The position numbers and the translations under genes were made by a program. The notes under the pieces were generated by a model, which saw nothing but the letters and a program-made list of their open reading frames with translations, ran no database searches and was not told the DNA's origin. A stretch of DNA of 64,000 nt from Chloranthus sessilifolius. Its lineage: Eukaryota > Streptophyta > Magnoliopsida > Chloranthales > Chloranthaceae. Where the stretch lies: contig CM037587.1 in NCBI GenBank assembly GCA_021018995.1, positions 68,157,604-68,221,603 of the forward strand. Direction: 5' to 3'. Of this stretch, positions 45,774-57,275 are shown one piece after another (positions within the stretch are counted from its first letter, which is position 1; each line of letters starts with the position of its first letter).

Positions 45774-46852
45774 CTAGATGAATCGGAGGCATAAGCGCGA
45801 GCCCTCGCGATGCGTGCGGCAGAGTCGGTCAGGAACATATTTCTCATCATCTCTATGAGCATTACATCTTGAAAGTCTATCCGAGGCTGATCTCAGCCTA
45901 GGTGACCCAATCATCATGGGGGCCGTTGTAGGCTGGAATGGGGGTGGAGGCTCCTGCGGTTGGGTAATAAGTTCATTTTGTGCACGGGCGGCTATGCACT
46001 GGAACTCTTGGTCCTGAACACTTTTGTTTAATTTCATATTATTCAAATTCCATTCATCCAAACCATAGGTCCTAACGTTATCAGTTCGTTTTTTTTCATT
46101 AGCTGGCACCTCATAATCATCCAACTCGTCCTCATATTCATCGATGAGGCGAGAAATCAAACGAGCAAACAACATTGAGGTCAATGGTTTCCTTTTCGAC
46201 GAAGACTGAAGCATAATATCGTTGGCGTAAATTAACTCCTCAAAAAGAACTGCAGGAGCGCTGAACCAACATTCCTTAAAAACGGAGAAAAGGGCTTGTA
46301 AAAGTACGCCCACACACTCCTGTTAGTGTCTGACTGAATTCAAGGTTTTCTTGAAGATAATCTCTAATAGCCACATATGGGCTTGCAACTGGGCTCTCCT
46401 TATCATTAGCCTGATCCTTGCTCACCACGACCCATTTCGGCAACAATGTTTGGGAATGGTGTCGATTCGGTGGCTGGTGGTTGTAAACCTGAATCCTCCC
46501 TAAAAATCGTAGGGCACCCCATGGCTATCACAATGTGCTCAACATCAAAATTGAAACCCCGACCATCGATCTTCGTATAGAGGGTTGTACCACGAAAGTC
46601 GAGATTCTGGTAGAAAAGTCTAACCGGATGCGGATAATTGTGGGTGTGGAATGGCGTGAGCAGGGACATCAATTGGGCTTGAACAAGATAGTTCAACGCC
46701 CATTGGGTAGTTTGTTCATCAATGAAGTAGTCCCGACGGAATTGCCACTCGGGTTCGAAGGTTTTTCCGCTCCACTAAGGATTGGGTTTCTCCTTTGTTG
46801 ATGGAGGATCGATCCGGGTACGCTTTGAAGACATTTTCTTCTTGGGTGTCAT
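45774..46852 (-). pseudogene. Broken retroelement ORF resembling the 'putative plant transposon protein' family
   Basis: From ATG at 46852 the minus strand reads MTPKKKMSSKRTRIDPPSTK, a TAG soon after, then EPEWQFRRDYFIDEQTTQWA, the YPHPVRLFYQNLDFRGTTLY motif and GRGFNFDVEHIVIAMGCP. This wording (V-R-x-F-Y-x-N-L, then F-D-x-E-H-I-x-x-x-M-G-x-P) recalls the plant transposon protein domain found in many non-autonomous LTR elements. The frame ends at 46406; a different frame continues from about 46313 with KPLTSMLFARLISRLIDEYE and an acidic tail, so a frameshift or intron separates the halves. A leader of about 200 nt with a TATA-like box precedes it. Function is unknown. The assignment is from memory of the family pattern, not a search. 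Confidence 0.6.
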
Positions 46853-47054
46853 TGAAAAGAAAACCAGGTATTTCAAAACAAAGGAAAATATCACCTTTGG
46901 CGCCAAGGAAATACTCAAAGATACATGCGAGAGGGAGAGGAAGGGACTGAAAATCGATCACACTGTGCAATAAGACGAGTTCTCAGAGGCAGAGAAGATA
47001 GCCGAAACGTTTTGATAGAAAAATCGAGTGAGAAAATGAATAGGAACAGTTGTT

Positions 47055-47070
47055 GGGGGTATATAAACCG
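47055..47070 (-). promoter_or_regulatory. TATA-like box upstream of the 46852 ORF
   Basis: Minus-strand GGTTTATATACCCCC lies 10-15 bp below the last word of palindrome array D and about 205 bp before the ORF start. Transcription of the element could begin near 47030. Confidence 0.5.
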
Positions 47071-47076
47071 CTAAGA

Positions 47077-47245
47077 TCTCTCGAGCGGCAACTGGTTGTC
47101 GCTCGAGCGAGTAGGTAAAGTACAAAGGGCCGATTTGGAGCCTCGCTCGAGCGGTAACCAATATCGCTCGAGCAAAAAATCACGAAAACTTTTTAAGGGA
47201 AAATTTGAAGGAGTTGCTTGAGCGAAACCAAGTTCCTCGAGCGAG
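47077..47245. repeat. Palindromic-word array D (TCGCTCGAGCGA)
   Basis: Six copies: about 47077, 47099-47110 (TCGCTCGAGCGA, perfect), 47141-47154, 47164-47174, 47213-47224 and 47235-47245. It has the same word as array C, in another element and position. Confidence 0.9.
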
Positions 47246-47435
47246 ACTCCAAATTATTTTTGAAGATAAGACTTTGGTTATTTATCATGCTATAATATGA
47301 TGCCAATTTCCACCACAAACCTTTTCATGTTAATGGGATCGCCTTTGGTAAAGTTAAATAAATAAATTTAAAAAAAAATAAAAAATGTTAGATATATTTT
47401 GGTGAAATCTGGACAGAGAACCAAATTCTCTGTCA

Positions 47436-47455
47436 AATTTCGACCGGTCGAAATT
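47436..47455. repeat. Perfect 20-bp palindrome AATTTCGACCGGTCGAAATT
   Basis: A single perfect copy of the array E/F word with a weaker neighbour TTTCGACCAATCAAATT, just outside the LTR edge at 47494. Confidence 0.95.
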
Positions 47456-47493
47456 AATTTCGACCAATCAAATTGCTCAGAAAGAAAGGAATG

Positions 47494-48273
47494 TGTGATA
47501 GCCCGGAATTCCGACCTCGGAAACCCACGCCGTCGGACTGCCGATAGGGTGATCCCCGAATGAACTGAACATTCGAACACTTGGCACATCCACACATAAA
47601 GCAGAAAATAAAGCACTAACTCTAACTATGCAGATAGGGTTATCATATAAGCAAAAGAAATCTCTAGTTCTACTACCAAAGTGCGCTAAAAAATAATGGT
47701 TCTAATCTCAAGTAGAGACACATGGACAAAAGAACCGAAAAGAACCACCGGTGATGGCCATCAATCACAGAAACATGGTTTACAAAATAATAATTAAAAT
47801 AATTACATGTATCTGAATTCTAAACACAATGGCTGGACGTACCAAGCATGAACTACACACCAAAATCTCAAAGGAATATGACAACAATTCCCCCTAAGGG
47901 AAATAATCCTCAGGGGAAGGTTCTAACTCTTCCTCTGGTACGAACTCAAGATCCCCAGTACCAGAATCTACACCTGTACCTATGACGTATAGTCGAAGGG
48001 TGAGCTAACAGTCTATGCTTAATAGGGAAAATATCCATAGCATGCTTATTATCACATCACATATGTATATCTTATGACAGATATCGAAATAGTTGAGGAA
48101 CTTAAATCAAAAGCATTTGAACCAAAATGAAGCTGATTTAGATGCAGGTTTCAAAGTTAATCACATGATTTACAAAGTCTTTCACACGACACAAGAAGAA
48201 CCTTAAATTGATCACTTAACTACACTCCCGAGCATATATAGCATCGAGAGCCACAATATACTAATGGGAATAC
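47494..48273 (-). mobile_element. 3' part of an antisense chromovirus LTR, left of the Athila-like insertion
   Basis: On the minus strand the LTR ends GGAATTCCGGGCTATCACA at 47494. Further up, text such as GAGGAAGAGTTAGAACCTTC and a GATTATTTCC stretch parallels 9530-9590 of the chromovirus LTR (GATGAGGAAGATCTTCC). The other part of this LTR is 55836 to about 57275. Together they make about 2.2 kb, the same size as 7581-9861. Confidence 0.65.
48113..48273. repeat. 161-bp direct repeat D, left copy
   Basis: It is identical to 55675-55835 except for 7 substitutions and no indels. It starts GCATTTGAACCAAAATGAAG and ends CTAATGGGAATAC, directly before the element's TGTTAG. Confidence 0.97.
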
Positions 48274-49046
48274 TGTTAGTCACCGATTTTTACCATTTTC
48301 CACCCATTAAAACCTGACTTTTGTTAAGACCTTGAGCTATTTATAATTATTTTTAGCTTGTTTTACAGTTTAGGAAGAAAGTGCAGCCTTAGTGCAGTTT
48401 TTCAGTAAAAAATGCCAATAAGGAGAGTTTTCGAATCAATCCACAGCTGAGAATGAGAGATGAATGGAATGGCTTCAGCCCTAGGCACATTGGAGGTATT
48501 TTGAGGGTCACTTTCAGCAGCTACATGGCTGCAATGCATTCTCAAAGTGCTGCAATGAACACTCTTGAGCATCAATGAATGCACGCATGAACTCCATCTT
48601 TAGTTGCAGCAGCCATAAAAAGGGTTCAACACCACATACAACAGCTGCACATTTCTTAGCTGGTGCACACATCAACAAGTTGCAGCAATGTGAACCTCAA
48701 AATATCCAGCTGCACCCATCCAAGCCATGCAAGTTGCACACCTTCAGCAGCCCCTCATCCAAGCTTTCCAACATTCCCAAATGGACAGCAGCTGCACTCA
48801 TGCAAGCCTACATTTAATTCCATCGAATGAAAGCAGCAGCATGTTCTTGAAATTAATAAATGTAGCAGCTTGAACTTTGCCAATTGGTGCTGGAATAGGA
48901 GGCCACCATCCAACATGTCTACTGCAACAAGCTAAGTTTCCAATCCAAGCTCCTTCCAGCAGATTCAACACCATTCGAGTTATTAAATTGTAGCAGCATA
49001 GAGCTCCCAAGTTTTACTTGTCGAGCAGATGAAGCCTTCAATCCAT

Positions 49047-49714
49047 CCTATCGACTTCAGCATGCAGCTGCTCCTAAACCTATCTACCATTTGCTTTATA
49101 TGCTTCAGAATATGTTGACTAGAAGCATCCCCTTGAACCTCTCGAAATGCACTTCAAGTCCCCACCTTCAATCCTATTGAGGTATACATCCATGCAGCTT
49201 TGAATCTCTCGACTTTTGCATGCAACTGTTTTAGAACCTGTCGACTGCAATCTTGCTGTCTACTCCCAAACCTGTCGAGAAACAAGCTGCATAAGCCCCC
49301 TTGATCCTCACGAAAGGCTGCTGGAGTCTCCAAGCTTTAATCCTGTCGAAGTGTCCAGCTCAAGGGCCCTTCAACCTATCGACATGCAAAGCCTCAAAGC
49401 CATCTACAAACCTGTCGACACCTTTGCAGCTGCACTCTCCAACCTGTTGAGATTCCAAAACCCCATTCAGCAAACCTCTCGAAGAGCACCTCCCATCCTC
49501 ACGACTACTCACATGAAGCTGCAGTCTTCATACCCTAAATATTCATCCTCTTGGCCAGCAGATCCAAGCAGCCCAAACTTGTCGAAACCTTGCAGCTCCT
49601 TAGCAATCCTATCGAGCACTTTACCCTCCAGCCTTCAGTACCTCTCGAATAGGTCCTTCAAACCATCAGCACCTCTCGAGTTTCCAAGGCTTTCTACAGC
49701 CAACCTCTCAAAGC
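49047..49714. repeat. Word array H (CCTGTCGA / ACCTCTCGA)
   Basis: About 16 copies of CCTRTCGA or CCTCTCGA spaced 20-60 bp, interspersed with GCAGCT words. Examples: CCTATCGAC 49047, CCTGTCGAC 49234, CCTGTCGAG 49271, CCTGTCGAC 49412, CCTCTCGAG 49671. TATATATTTC follows at about 49759. Confidence 0.85.
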
Positions 49715-50177
49715 TCGCATCTATACCTAATGTTGCTGATATTTAAACAAACCAAACCTATATATTTCTGCTGCAGTTTATAAGCTTTCAAAGCTGATCA
49801 TCTCGAACCATTCAAACTGATATCTCATTAGCTGCGTGGAGGTTATCTTGGGTGCTCAATACAACCAATAAGATTGAAAGTTCAAATTGAGGCATTCTCA
49901 GCTGTTTTGGCAATAGCTACAATTGGAAATATATCTTTGGGTTCATAAGAAAAATACTATTGGTCGGCAGGGGCAATCTTGGAACTTCACAATAGAGATA
50001 GCTGCTCACATGTGCAAACTGTTTTTGGGAGAAATTCTTAGCGGGAAGCTTCAGCTGAGCACAATGAAACTAGATCCATTTCTTCTTTCTGATTGGTTGG
50101 AATGCTAAAATAGAGATTAAAGCATCAAATCCTCTCCTCTGATTTGCTGCAATCTAAAGCACTTGGATCACTGCATT

Positions 50178-50190
50178 TGTATAAATAAAA
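50178..50190 (+). promoter_or_regulatory. TATA box in the Athila-like LTR
   Basis: TTTGTATAAATAAAACCCC is a consensus-quality TATA box. The transcript would start near 50210, making the LTR's R-U5 part about 950 bp. Confidence 0.6.
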
Positions 50191-51168
50191 CCCCTTGCTG
50201 CTGTAATTTCTCAGCAAGGAATCCATAGAATAGTTTTGGTTCTCCTTAGCTCATTTAGGTTTAGTTTTAGGTTTTATTTTTCCTTTTTCTCTTTCCCATT
50301 TTCTCTCTAATCCAACCTGTTGGATTAGATATAGATAAGTAGTTCATATCTACTTTGTAATTATAAATTGAGAGTTTCAACAACATTTGTAAATGGATCG
50401 GTGGTTGCACAGATTGCAGATCTGAGCTCAATAGGCTATAAGATGTTATTACATTAATTATAATTTTTAAAGGTGATTCTGATCTAAATTTTACTTTTTC
50501 GTATTTGAATTCCCTGGATTAGATATTCCTATAGATGCTTGATCTTGTAGCCTGGCACCCACAACATCTGCAATAGCTTTCCTGTTCCAATCAAGATCCC
50601 TGAATTGGAACAATCTCTAGGATGATCTGTGACCATTCGAGTGGACAGATCATAGCCTTAGGATTACTTCAATTCTTTGGTTGAGAGTGGATTCTTATAC
50701 CTTGCATCTGAGCTTGTAGCCAGATGAAGGATTGTAGCAAATCTTTCCTATGTAATGCCTTTGACCCAATTGATTTGCAATGAGAACCAGTCCCTAGCTA
50801 CCTATTTCTCACCATTCTCTATTTTATTTTACCATCCATCTTCCTCCATCTTTTAGAATTAGTTTTATATTTATGTAAAAGTAGATCTAGTGACACCCGA
50901 AAGACTCCCTTTCTTTTCCCTATTTTCTAGGCTAGAATTGCCAGATCTGTATCAAAATCTGGAGATCTACTATACACCTCTTAGGCTTTAGATCACTACT
51001 CCCTATGGGACAAACTCTTACTTAGTAAAACTTGCTACAAATTGACCCTGTATCTTACAGGTGTAGGATAGTTTTAGGATTGCTGAATCCATCCTTTTAT
51101 TTTACTTTGATTTTAAGTTGTTTCCAACACACAATAAATCAGCACCTAAAATATCCCCAATAAGTTTT

Positions 51169-51186
51169 TGGCGTCGCTGTCGGGGA
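51169..51186 (+). promoter_or_regulatory. Tat/Athila-type primer-binding site
   Basis: TGGCGTCGCTGTCGGGGA differs at three positions from TGGCGCCGTTGCCGGGGA, the primer-binding site of these lineages. It sits 10 bp after the LTR end. Confidence 0.85.
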
Positions 51187-51710
51187 GTTTTGATCTAATT
51201 AGTAGATCTGAGTTTTTCATTTTTGTAGATTTGATTTTTTTTTTTTACTATTTTTGTCTTAAACATGCACATTGCATTCCAAGTGTTTGATTAAATGTTT
51301 GCTGCAGTTTTTGTATAGAAAACCTGTTTTGAACTGCAGTAATTTTGAATTTTCTGAGTTTTACTCTTTGCCTTCTAGCTATTTGAATAAATGCTATTGT
51401 AGTCTTTTGCAATTTTTTTCAAAAATGAGGCTGTGGCCTGAGTTTTTTTTTTTTGTCAATATGATTAAATAAGGTACTACTGCAGTTGTTGGATTTTTGC
51501 AGATCTGGAGAGGTGGCCATAAGTGGAGCCTATGGATTGCAGCTGGAGTTCATTTGCCTGAGATTGCATCCCCTTCTCCCTTGTTTGTAGTTTCAATTTT
51601 TCATTCTTTAAAACTAGCAGTTTTGCTGTATTTTTCTGCTGTATGTTTGCTTGTATTTTTGTATTTGCTGAAATCTGTACTGTTGTGAATATATTTTTGT
51701 GCCATTTGCA

Positions 51711-53000
51711 ATGGGTGAGCAATTGAAAACCTTGAAGGAATTCAATGCACCAAGGGTCTACACTTCTCCTTTTTGCATTCAATTCCCTGTTGTTCAAGGG
51801 AATTATGAGATCAAGTCATCCATTATTCAAATGCTGCCCTCATACCAAGGAGTGAGTAAAGAGGACCCCTACAAGCACATTGATGAATTTCTAGGACTGT
51901 GCACCACTTTCAACATTTCAGGTTTGGGGGAGGAAGCCACAAGGCTGAGGCTCTTTCCTTTTTCACTAAAGGATAGAGCCCGAACCTGGCTTTCTATGCT
52001 CCCAATCAACAGTATAGAGTCATGAAAGGACCTTCAATGTTAATTTTTAGCCAAATTCTTCCCCATGTCCAAAACAAGCTAGCTGAGGAAGAGCATAATT
52101 TCCTTTGCTCAAACCCCAACTGAGGATTTTTATCAAGCTTGGAAAATATTTAAGGAGCTTTTAAAGTAATGTCCCCATCACCAAATTCCTGAATGACATC
52201 TTGTTCAAAGCTTCTACCAAGGAATTGATCCCAAGAGCAGAAATATGGTTGATGCCTCATGTGGTGGTACATACCTCCACAAAACAGCTGATGAGGCTTA
52301 GGAACTCTTTGAGGTCATAAGTGAAAATTCAATGCAGCAGGACACTTTGTCTTGAGACATTGAGACCACCCCTGCTAAAACTAAAAAGGAGAACACTCCT
52401 AGGGGTAGGATGTATGAAGTCAATGTGCGTACTGACTTGGAAAGAAAGGTAGACAGTTTGGCCCTTAAGTTTAATAAATTGATGAGTGTGTTGCAGCCCC
52501 CAATGGTTGTACATGCAGGAGGCATGTCTAATATGCCAATCCCCCATACACTCCATTCAAGATTGTCCATCTACTGACCTTTTTCTTGTTGTGGTCATTA
52601 AGAATGCCAATGCAGCCCAATCCTATGGGTAGCAACAACAGCAACCTGTTGGGTATCCATGGAGGAACCACCCCAATCTGAGGTGGGACCAAGAGAATCA
52701 CTCCCAAACCCAGCAACAACAGGCTTTACCCCATAAATTCTAGCAGTACCCACACAATTTTGCCTAAAATCATCAGTCCCAACAGTCAGCACCCCAATCC
52801 AGTACACCCTCCTTTGAGGAGCAGGCTCTATCTTCATTAAAGAACCTTAGCTCTTTAGCACAAATTGTGCAGTCCCATAGCCAAAGCATAAAAAAGATTG
52901 AAGACCAGCTTGGTCATCTCTCCAATGCTTTGACCAAAAGGGAAGAGGTAGACTCCCTAGCTAGCCAATCAATAATCCAAAGGGATTGCACATGATGGGT
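51711..53000 (+). pseudogene. gag of the Athila/Tat-like element (dead)
   Basis: ATG at 51711 gives MGEQLKTLKEFNAPRVYTSP, then YEIKSSIIQMLPSYQGVSKE, DPYKHIDEFLGLC and LRLFPFSLKDRARTWLSMLP. These are the hallmarks of the gag capsid domain of this group. A TGA follows at 52023 and many more stops occur after it. Later text in related frames (QQQQPVGYPWRNHPNLRW near 52630, KKIEDQLGHLSNALTKRE near 52895) corresponds to the gag C-terminus. No protease, reverse transcriptase or integrase follows, so this was a gag-only, non-autonomous element. Confidence 0.85.
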
Positions 53001-55664
53001 GAATCTTCTCCCATAGAAGATGGTAGATCACGAGGCTATTTTTGAACCACAAAGAGGTGCAGGATAACAAGATCTTTGTTGCAGTTCTCAGATTTAAGGC
53101 ATGCTGATTTTTTGAAAAATAACAAAACCAAATAAAAAATAAAAGAAAATGTAAACACAAATAAAAAATTTTCTGATTTGTTATTTTTCAGCAATAGTAA
53201 ATAAGGGCTGTTGTTGAGCCCAGGCTGATCCAAAAACAAATAAAAAAAATAAAAATAAAATTATAAAAACATAAAATTTTTTCAGATGGGCTATTTTTCT
53301 TTGTTGTCTTTCATATACCCCATCTGGAACTGCTGAGATCATGATTTTTAATTTTTAAATCATGAAGGTTAATGAGCAGTGGATCATATTTTTGCATTGA
53401 AAATTCATTGGAGCCTTTGCATTCATTTACTTTCAAGATTTTTTAGCATAAATAGGTCTCAGTTGTGTATGAATCCTGTTTTTAGCTATGTACATCCATG
53501 CTGACATTACTTCAAAATTTTTATTGATTCATACACATTCTCAGCAATTTCTCAGTACAAAACACACACAACAACACAAAGGGTTTCTCTTGGTACAAGT
53601 GACTCAGGTTTTGTCTTAGGATTTTTCTGTTTTATGAATTTTAGTTTAAATTCTATTTTTAGATTGCTAATTTTCTTCTTTCTTAGGGTAATATTTGTCC
53701 TAGTTTTATTGATTTTCTGCATTGTTGTAGTTTTGTATTTAGTTCCTTACTTTTGTTTTGCTGTTTTTCCTGTTATCAGCAGTAGTTTCCTTTCATTTGT
53801 ATAGCAGTTCTTTTATTTTTCTGTTCATATATTCAGTTTTTAGCTTTTATTTTGTAGTAGTTATAGATTTGTTTTGCTGTTTTTCTGTTTTAACAGTAAT
53901 TTTTTTTCTATATTCAGTTTTGCATTTTCTGCTGCATATAGCTGATTTTTTTTTTTGCTTATTTTTTCTTTCTTGCCCTGTTGCCCCTGGTTATTCACTG
54001 TGTAGACATTGAAGACAATGTTCATTATAGGTTTGGGGGTATGGCAGGTGTGCCAATGAAATAAGTTAAGGCTAGTGCAGCTATGTTAAAATTTTTTTGA
54101 AAATAAAGTGATTTCCCGTCTAATTTTTTTTTTTAAAAGAGGAAATTAAAAACTTTTTAAAACTAAAATGTGTTGTAGTTCTAACATTTGCATGAAGTAA
54201 ATGTCAACAGTTTTTCAAAAACTAATGCTTAGTGAACTTGAAAGAGAGAAAACTGTGAGGATACACCCTAGAAATTTGATGAAAGACCAAACCCAGTGAG
54301 ATTTGGGCCTGAACAAAATTTCTTTGAGGAGTGTTTTGACAATTTTTCTACTCTATAGACTGATTGGATCTAGTTTTACTCACTAGAAGTTAAGCAAATC
54401 CAAGTTGAAACAGTTTGACAACATTCATGACATTGAAACAGTAGGGCCATCCTTTGGACAGTTTGAGCATAAAAATTCTCACCTTTGAACTACCCTTGAT
54501 ATCTACCATTTGAGCCTTAAAATCCCAGTTTTTCTTTGATAGAAACCAGAAAATTTGAACCCAAAACTCCTTGACCTGTTTCAGTTCACCATTAATTTGA
54601 GAATTCAGGAAATGAAAGAAGAAGTGAGGTTAGAGGAGCAAGGTTTGATATTTAGTTGAAAGAGAAGACAGCACATTTGGTGGCAGTTGTGGCAATCCAA
54701 CCCATATAAAAAAAAAAATGGAGAAAAATACAAAAGAAAAACATACAAAAAGAAGAAAAGAAAAATAGAAAAGCAAAACAAAAGAATGAGAAAGAGAAGT
54801 CATTTCATTGAAAGATTGAAAAAAGGATTAGAAACTGGTCACTTTAAATCTGAAAATTCAAGAAATAGATGGAATTGTGCTGAAATGAAGAAGATGAAGT
54901 CATGAATCACCTCCTTACCTTACTGATTTGTCAATTTTAAATCCCATTCTACCCTATCATTCTTTATAAACTTCACCCATAAGCTACATTACAACCCAAT
55001 AAAAAGTCCTTACTGATCTAAAAATTGATTGAGCTGTCATGTGGAGATAAGGATTTATATAATCTATGGTGAAAAGAGTTATAAAATCTCAAAAGTTAGA
55101 GTAATGCCTATGCTCATGCTTGCAGTCCTATTTGAGGGTTGTAACTGCTCTTAAGCTGTGTGGAATGATGCACCCTTCTATTTTTGTTGTGAGTGACAGC
55201 CCTGGTGAGACTTGGGTCTGAAATTCAATTTGTTTGGGGCAATATCAAAACAAAATTCTCAATTTAATGGTGAGCTTTGCATTAATTTTCAGGCACAATG
55301 CCTTGACATGAACTGGTTGATGGTAAAGGAATTACAGCAGAATTTCAGTTTTAAACTGCTATTTTTCTGTTGAGAATCCTCTAAAATTGAATGAACAAGG
55401 TGTGGAATGAATTTTATTTTATGTGAACTCTGTTCTAACATGTTGCATGAATATTAACTGATTTTATTGGAGAAGTTTGTGGGTACCTTCATTGAAAACT
55501 CTTAGGAGACTCCACTCCTCCACTAGGGATCACCTAGGGGTTTAAAAGGCTTGGTGCATGTGCCAAATGCACCTATGTTCCCTACGAAAGTGGCATTTAT
55601 TTTTGTAGGTTAGTTGTTTTAAATTTTACTTTGCTTGAGGACTAGCAAAGGTTAGATTTGGGGG
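53001..55664 (+). mobile_element. Non-coding interior of the Athila/Tat-like element
   Basis: 2.7 kb of T-rich sequence without pol. Small ORFs at 53758 and 54687 are low-complexity (Phe-rich, Lys-rich). GACTAGCAAAGGTTAGATTT then GGGGG (to 55664) is the polypurine tract expected before a 3' LTR. The LTR itself is missing. Confidence 0.7.
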
Positions 55665-55674
55665 TGATTTAGAT

Positions 55675-55835
55675 GCATTTGAACCAAAATGAAGCTGATT
55701 TAGATGCAGTTTTCTAAGTTAATCCCATGATTTACAAAGTCTATCACACGACACAAGAAGAAACTTAAATTGATCACTTAACTACACTCCCGAGCATACA
55801 TAGCATCGAGAGCCACAATATACCAATGGGAATAC
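55675..55835. repeat. 161-bp direct repeat D, right copy
   Basis: It matches 48113-48273 with 7 differences. It is preceded by TGATTTAGAT (55665-55674), ten bases that together with GCA copy an internal 13-bp string of the repeat itself. Confidence 0.97.
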
Positions 55836-57275
55836 CCACTATCGTTGTTCAATGAACTATTTCACATTGATGTCAAGCCCCTGAGCTACATTAACAGGGT
55901 CACTTGTACTTCACATTGACCATTCACGGTCCACAATGTATGGATATCCCGCTGTTCCGGATACACAAGTTGTACGGATATCGCGCCGTATCGGTCACGG
56001 ATATTCCACCGCGTTGGTCATGGATATACCGTCGCATCAGGTGGGTATTCACATACAAACCTAAAAGTGTGAAATTTAACTTATAATTTATCACCGTGAA
56101 TTGTGATAATTTATAAGTAGGTTTAGGGTTTGGAAACAGAAGTTCACACATACATATTTCACACACACACGTCCGTATTGTACTGAGTTCACACTCACAC
56201 ACACACACACACATATTTACACTTGAATCAGTGTACAAAGCTCATGTATGTTAAACAACGAAGTTTCATGATTTTCACACACACGTATTGATCATATCAA
56301 AATTTACATGCTTAATGTAACAAAGGCACATGTTATAGGATTTTCCCTACCTTAACTCAAAATCCACACGAGTGTCTTTTCTTCACACAAGCACCTTCAC
56401 CTTACAAGTTCTTAGTCTTATCCTAGAATACATCAATTCATGTCCTATACGTCAGAAGCGATGAAGAAAAGAGGTCTCAAAAGTCCTTTATCTCAAAATA
56501 GACAAATTCCAGAATCTGGCAAAATCGATCGATCGAATCCCAATCCGATCGATTGGTTCCCAAAATCAATTGATTGAAACATATTTTGATCAATCTATTT
56601 CCTTCGAAAAATACATACTTTTCTGTTTGTATAATCAGTTCCACACTTGATCGATCGGTTTCAAAATCGATCGATCAGTTTCTAAATCGATCGATCGATT
56701 TCTAATCGACTGATTGATTTACTCATAAACCAATCTCTTCTTCACATCTCATCCTGTCGACTCTATAGGGACTTGTCAACCTCTCAGGCAATCCTGTTGA
56801 CCCTTCAGGCAACCTATCGACCCTTCTATAGAGCCAGTCGACACACAAATCGATCGATCGAATGGAAATTCGATCGATCGGTTTCCCTCAGAAAACCAAA
56901 TCTTTCTCTGTTTTGTCAAACTCTTAGCAACACGGGCTTTCCTTTTCAAGTTTGTTTTTCCCCAAATTCTAACACATTTATTTCTAACCTTTTTAGGGCA
57001 TTTATTGCCGAACCACATATCATGGTTGTACATTCAATTCTAATTCTTTAGGGCATTTATTACTCAACTACAAATCATAAATACACATGATTTTCAAACC
57101 TAGATTCTTACCTTAATTCAGAAATCTTTATTCATCAACGGTCTAAGCCTTTATATCTCTGGCTCCTCTTTTCCCACACATCAAAGGGTTTGAAAACCCA
57201 TCTCCTTACGATCAAAACGAACACACATGAGATTTAATCCCTCTTTAATTAGTTGGAAGGAAATAAGAGCTCTTG
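55836..57275 (-). mobile_element. 5' part of the antisense chromovirus LTR, right of the insertion
   Basis: It continues the LTR broken at 48273. CGGATATC-GCGCCG-TATCGGTCACGG repeats (55940-56040), a (CA)n run (56165-56213), AGGTAAG-like minus sites (56345 and 57105) and array G lie inside. The LTR start is missing; another LTR begins around 57290. Confidence 0.6.
56523..56885. repeat. Palindromic-word array G (ATCGATCGATCGAT) with CCTGTCGAC words
   Basis: Copies of TCGATCGATCGA lie at about 56525, 56545, 56650, 56668, 56687, 56850 and 56869. Between 56755 and 56830 the word switches to CCTGTCGAC/CCTATCGAC/CAGTCGAC, the word of array H in the Athila-like LTR. Confidence 0.9.

Larger units (their letters stand above)
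48274..51159 (+). mobile_element. 5' LTR of an Athila/Tat-like element (2886 bp)
   Basis: It begins TGTTAGTCACCG at the end of the 161-bp repeat and ends TATCCCCA before the primer-binding site. It contains the CCTGTCGA array H (49047-49714) and a strong TATA box, TATAAATAAAA, at about 50178. ORFs in it, including the 176-codon one at 49216, only read through the array. Confidence 0.75.

Noticed and set aside
47494-47530. TGTGATAGCCCGGAATTCCG as the start of a plus-strand LTR
   Set aside because: The following 700 bp match the antisense 3' part of the chromovirus LTR, so it is better read as an antisense LTR end.
49216-49746. 176-codon open frame on the + strand
   Set aside because: It reads through the CCTGTCGA word array and GCAGCT repeats inside the Athila-like LTR; its composition is that of the array and it shows no domain.
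53758-54012. 84-codon Phe/Leu-rich ORF resembling a membrane protein
   Set aside because: T-rich low-complexity sequence in the non-coding interior of a gag-only element; hydrophobicity follows from base composition.
56165-56213. Possible CRISPR-like or regularly spaced repeat (CACACACG)
   Set aside because: A plain (CA)n microsatellite in a plant genome; the spaced arrays elsewhere have irregular spacers and palindromic words, not CRISPR architecture.
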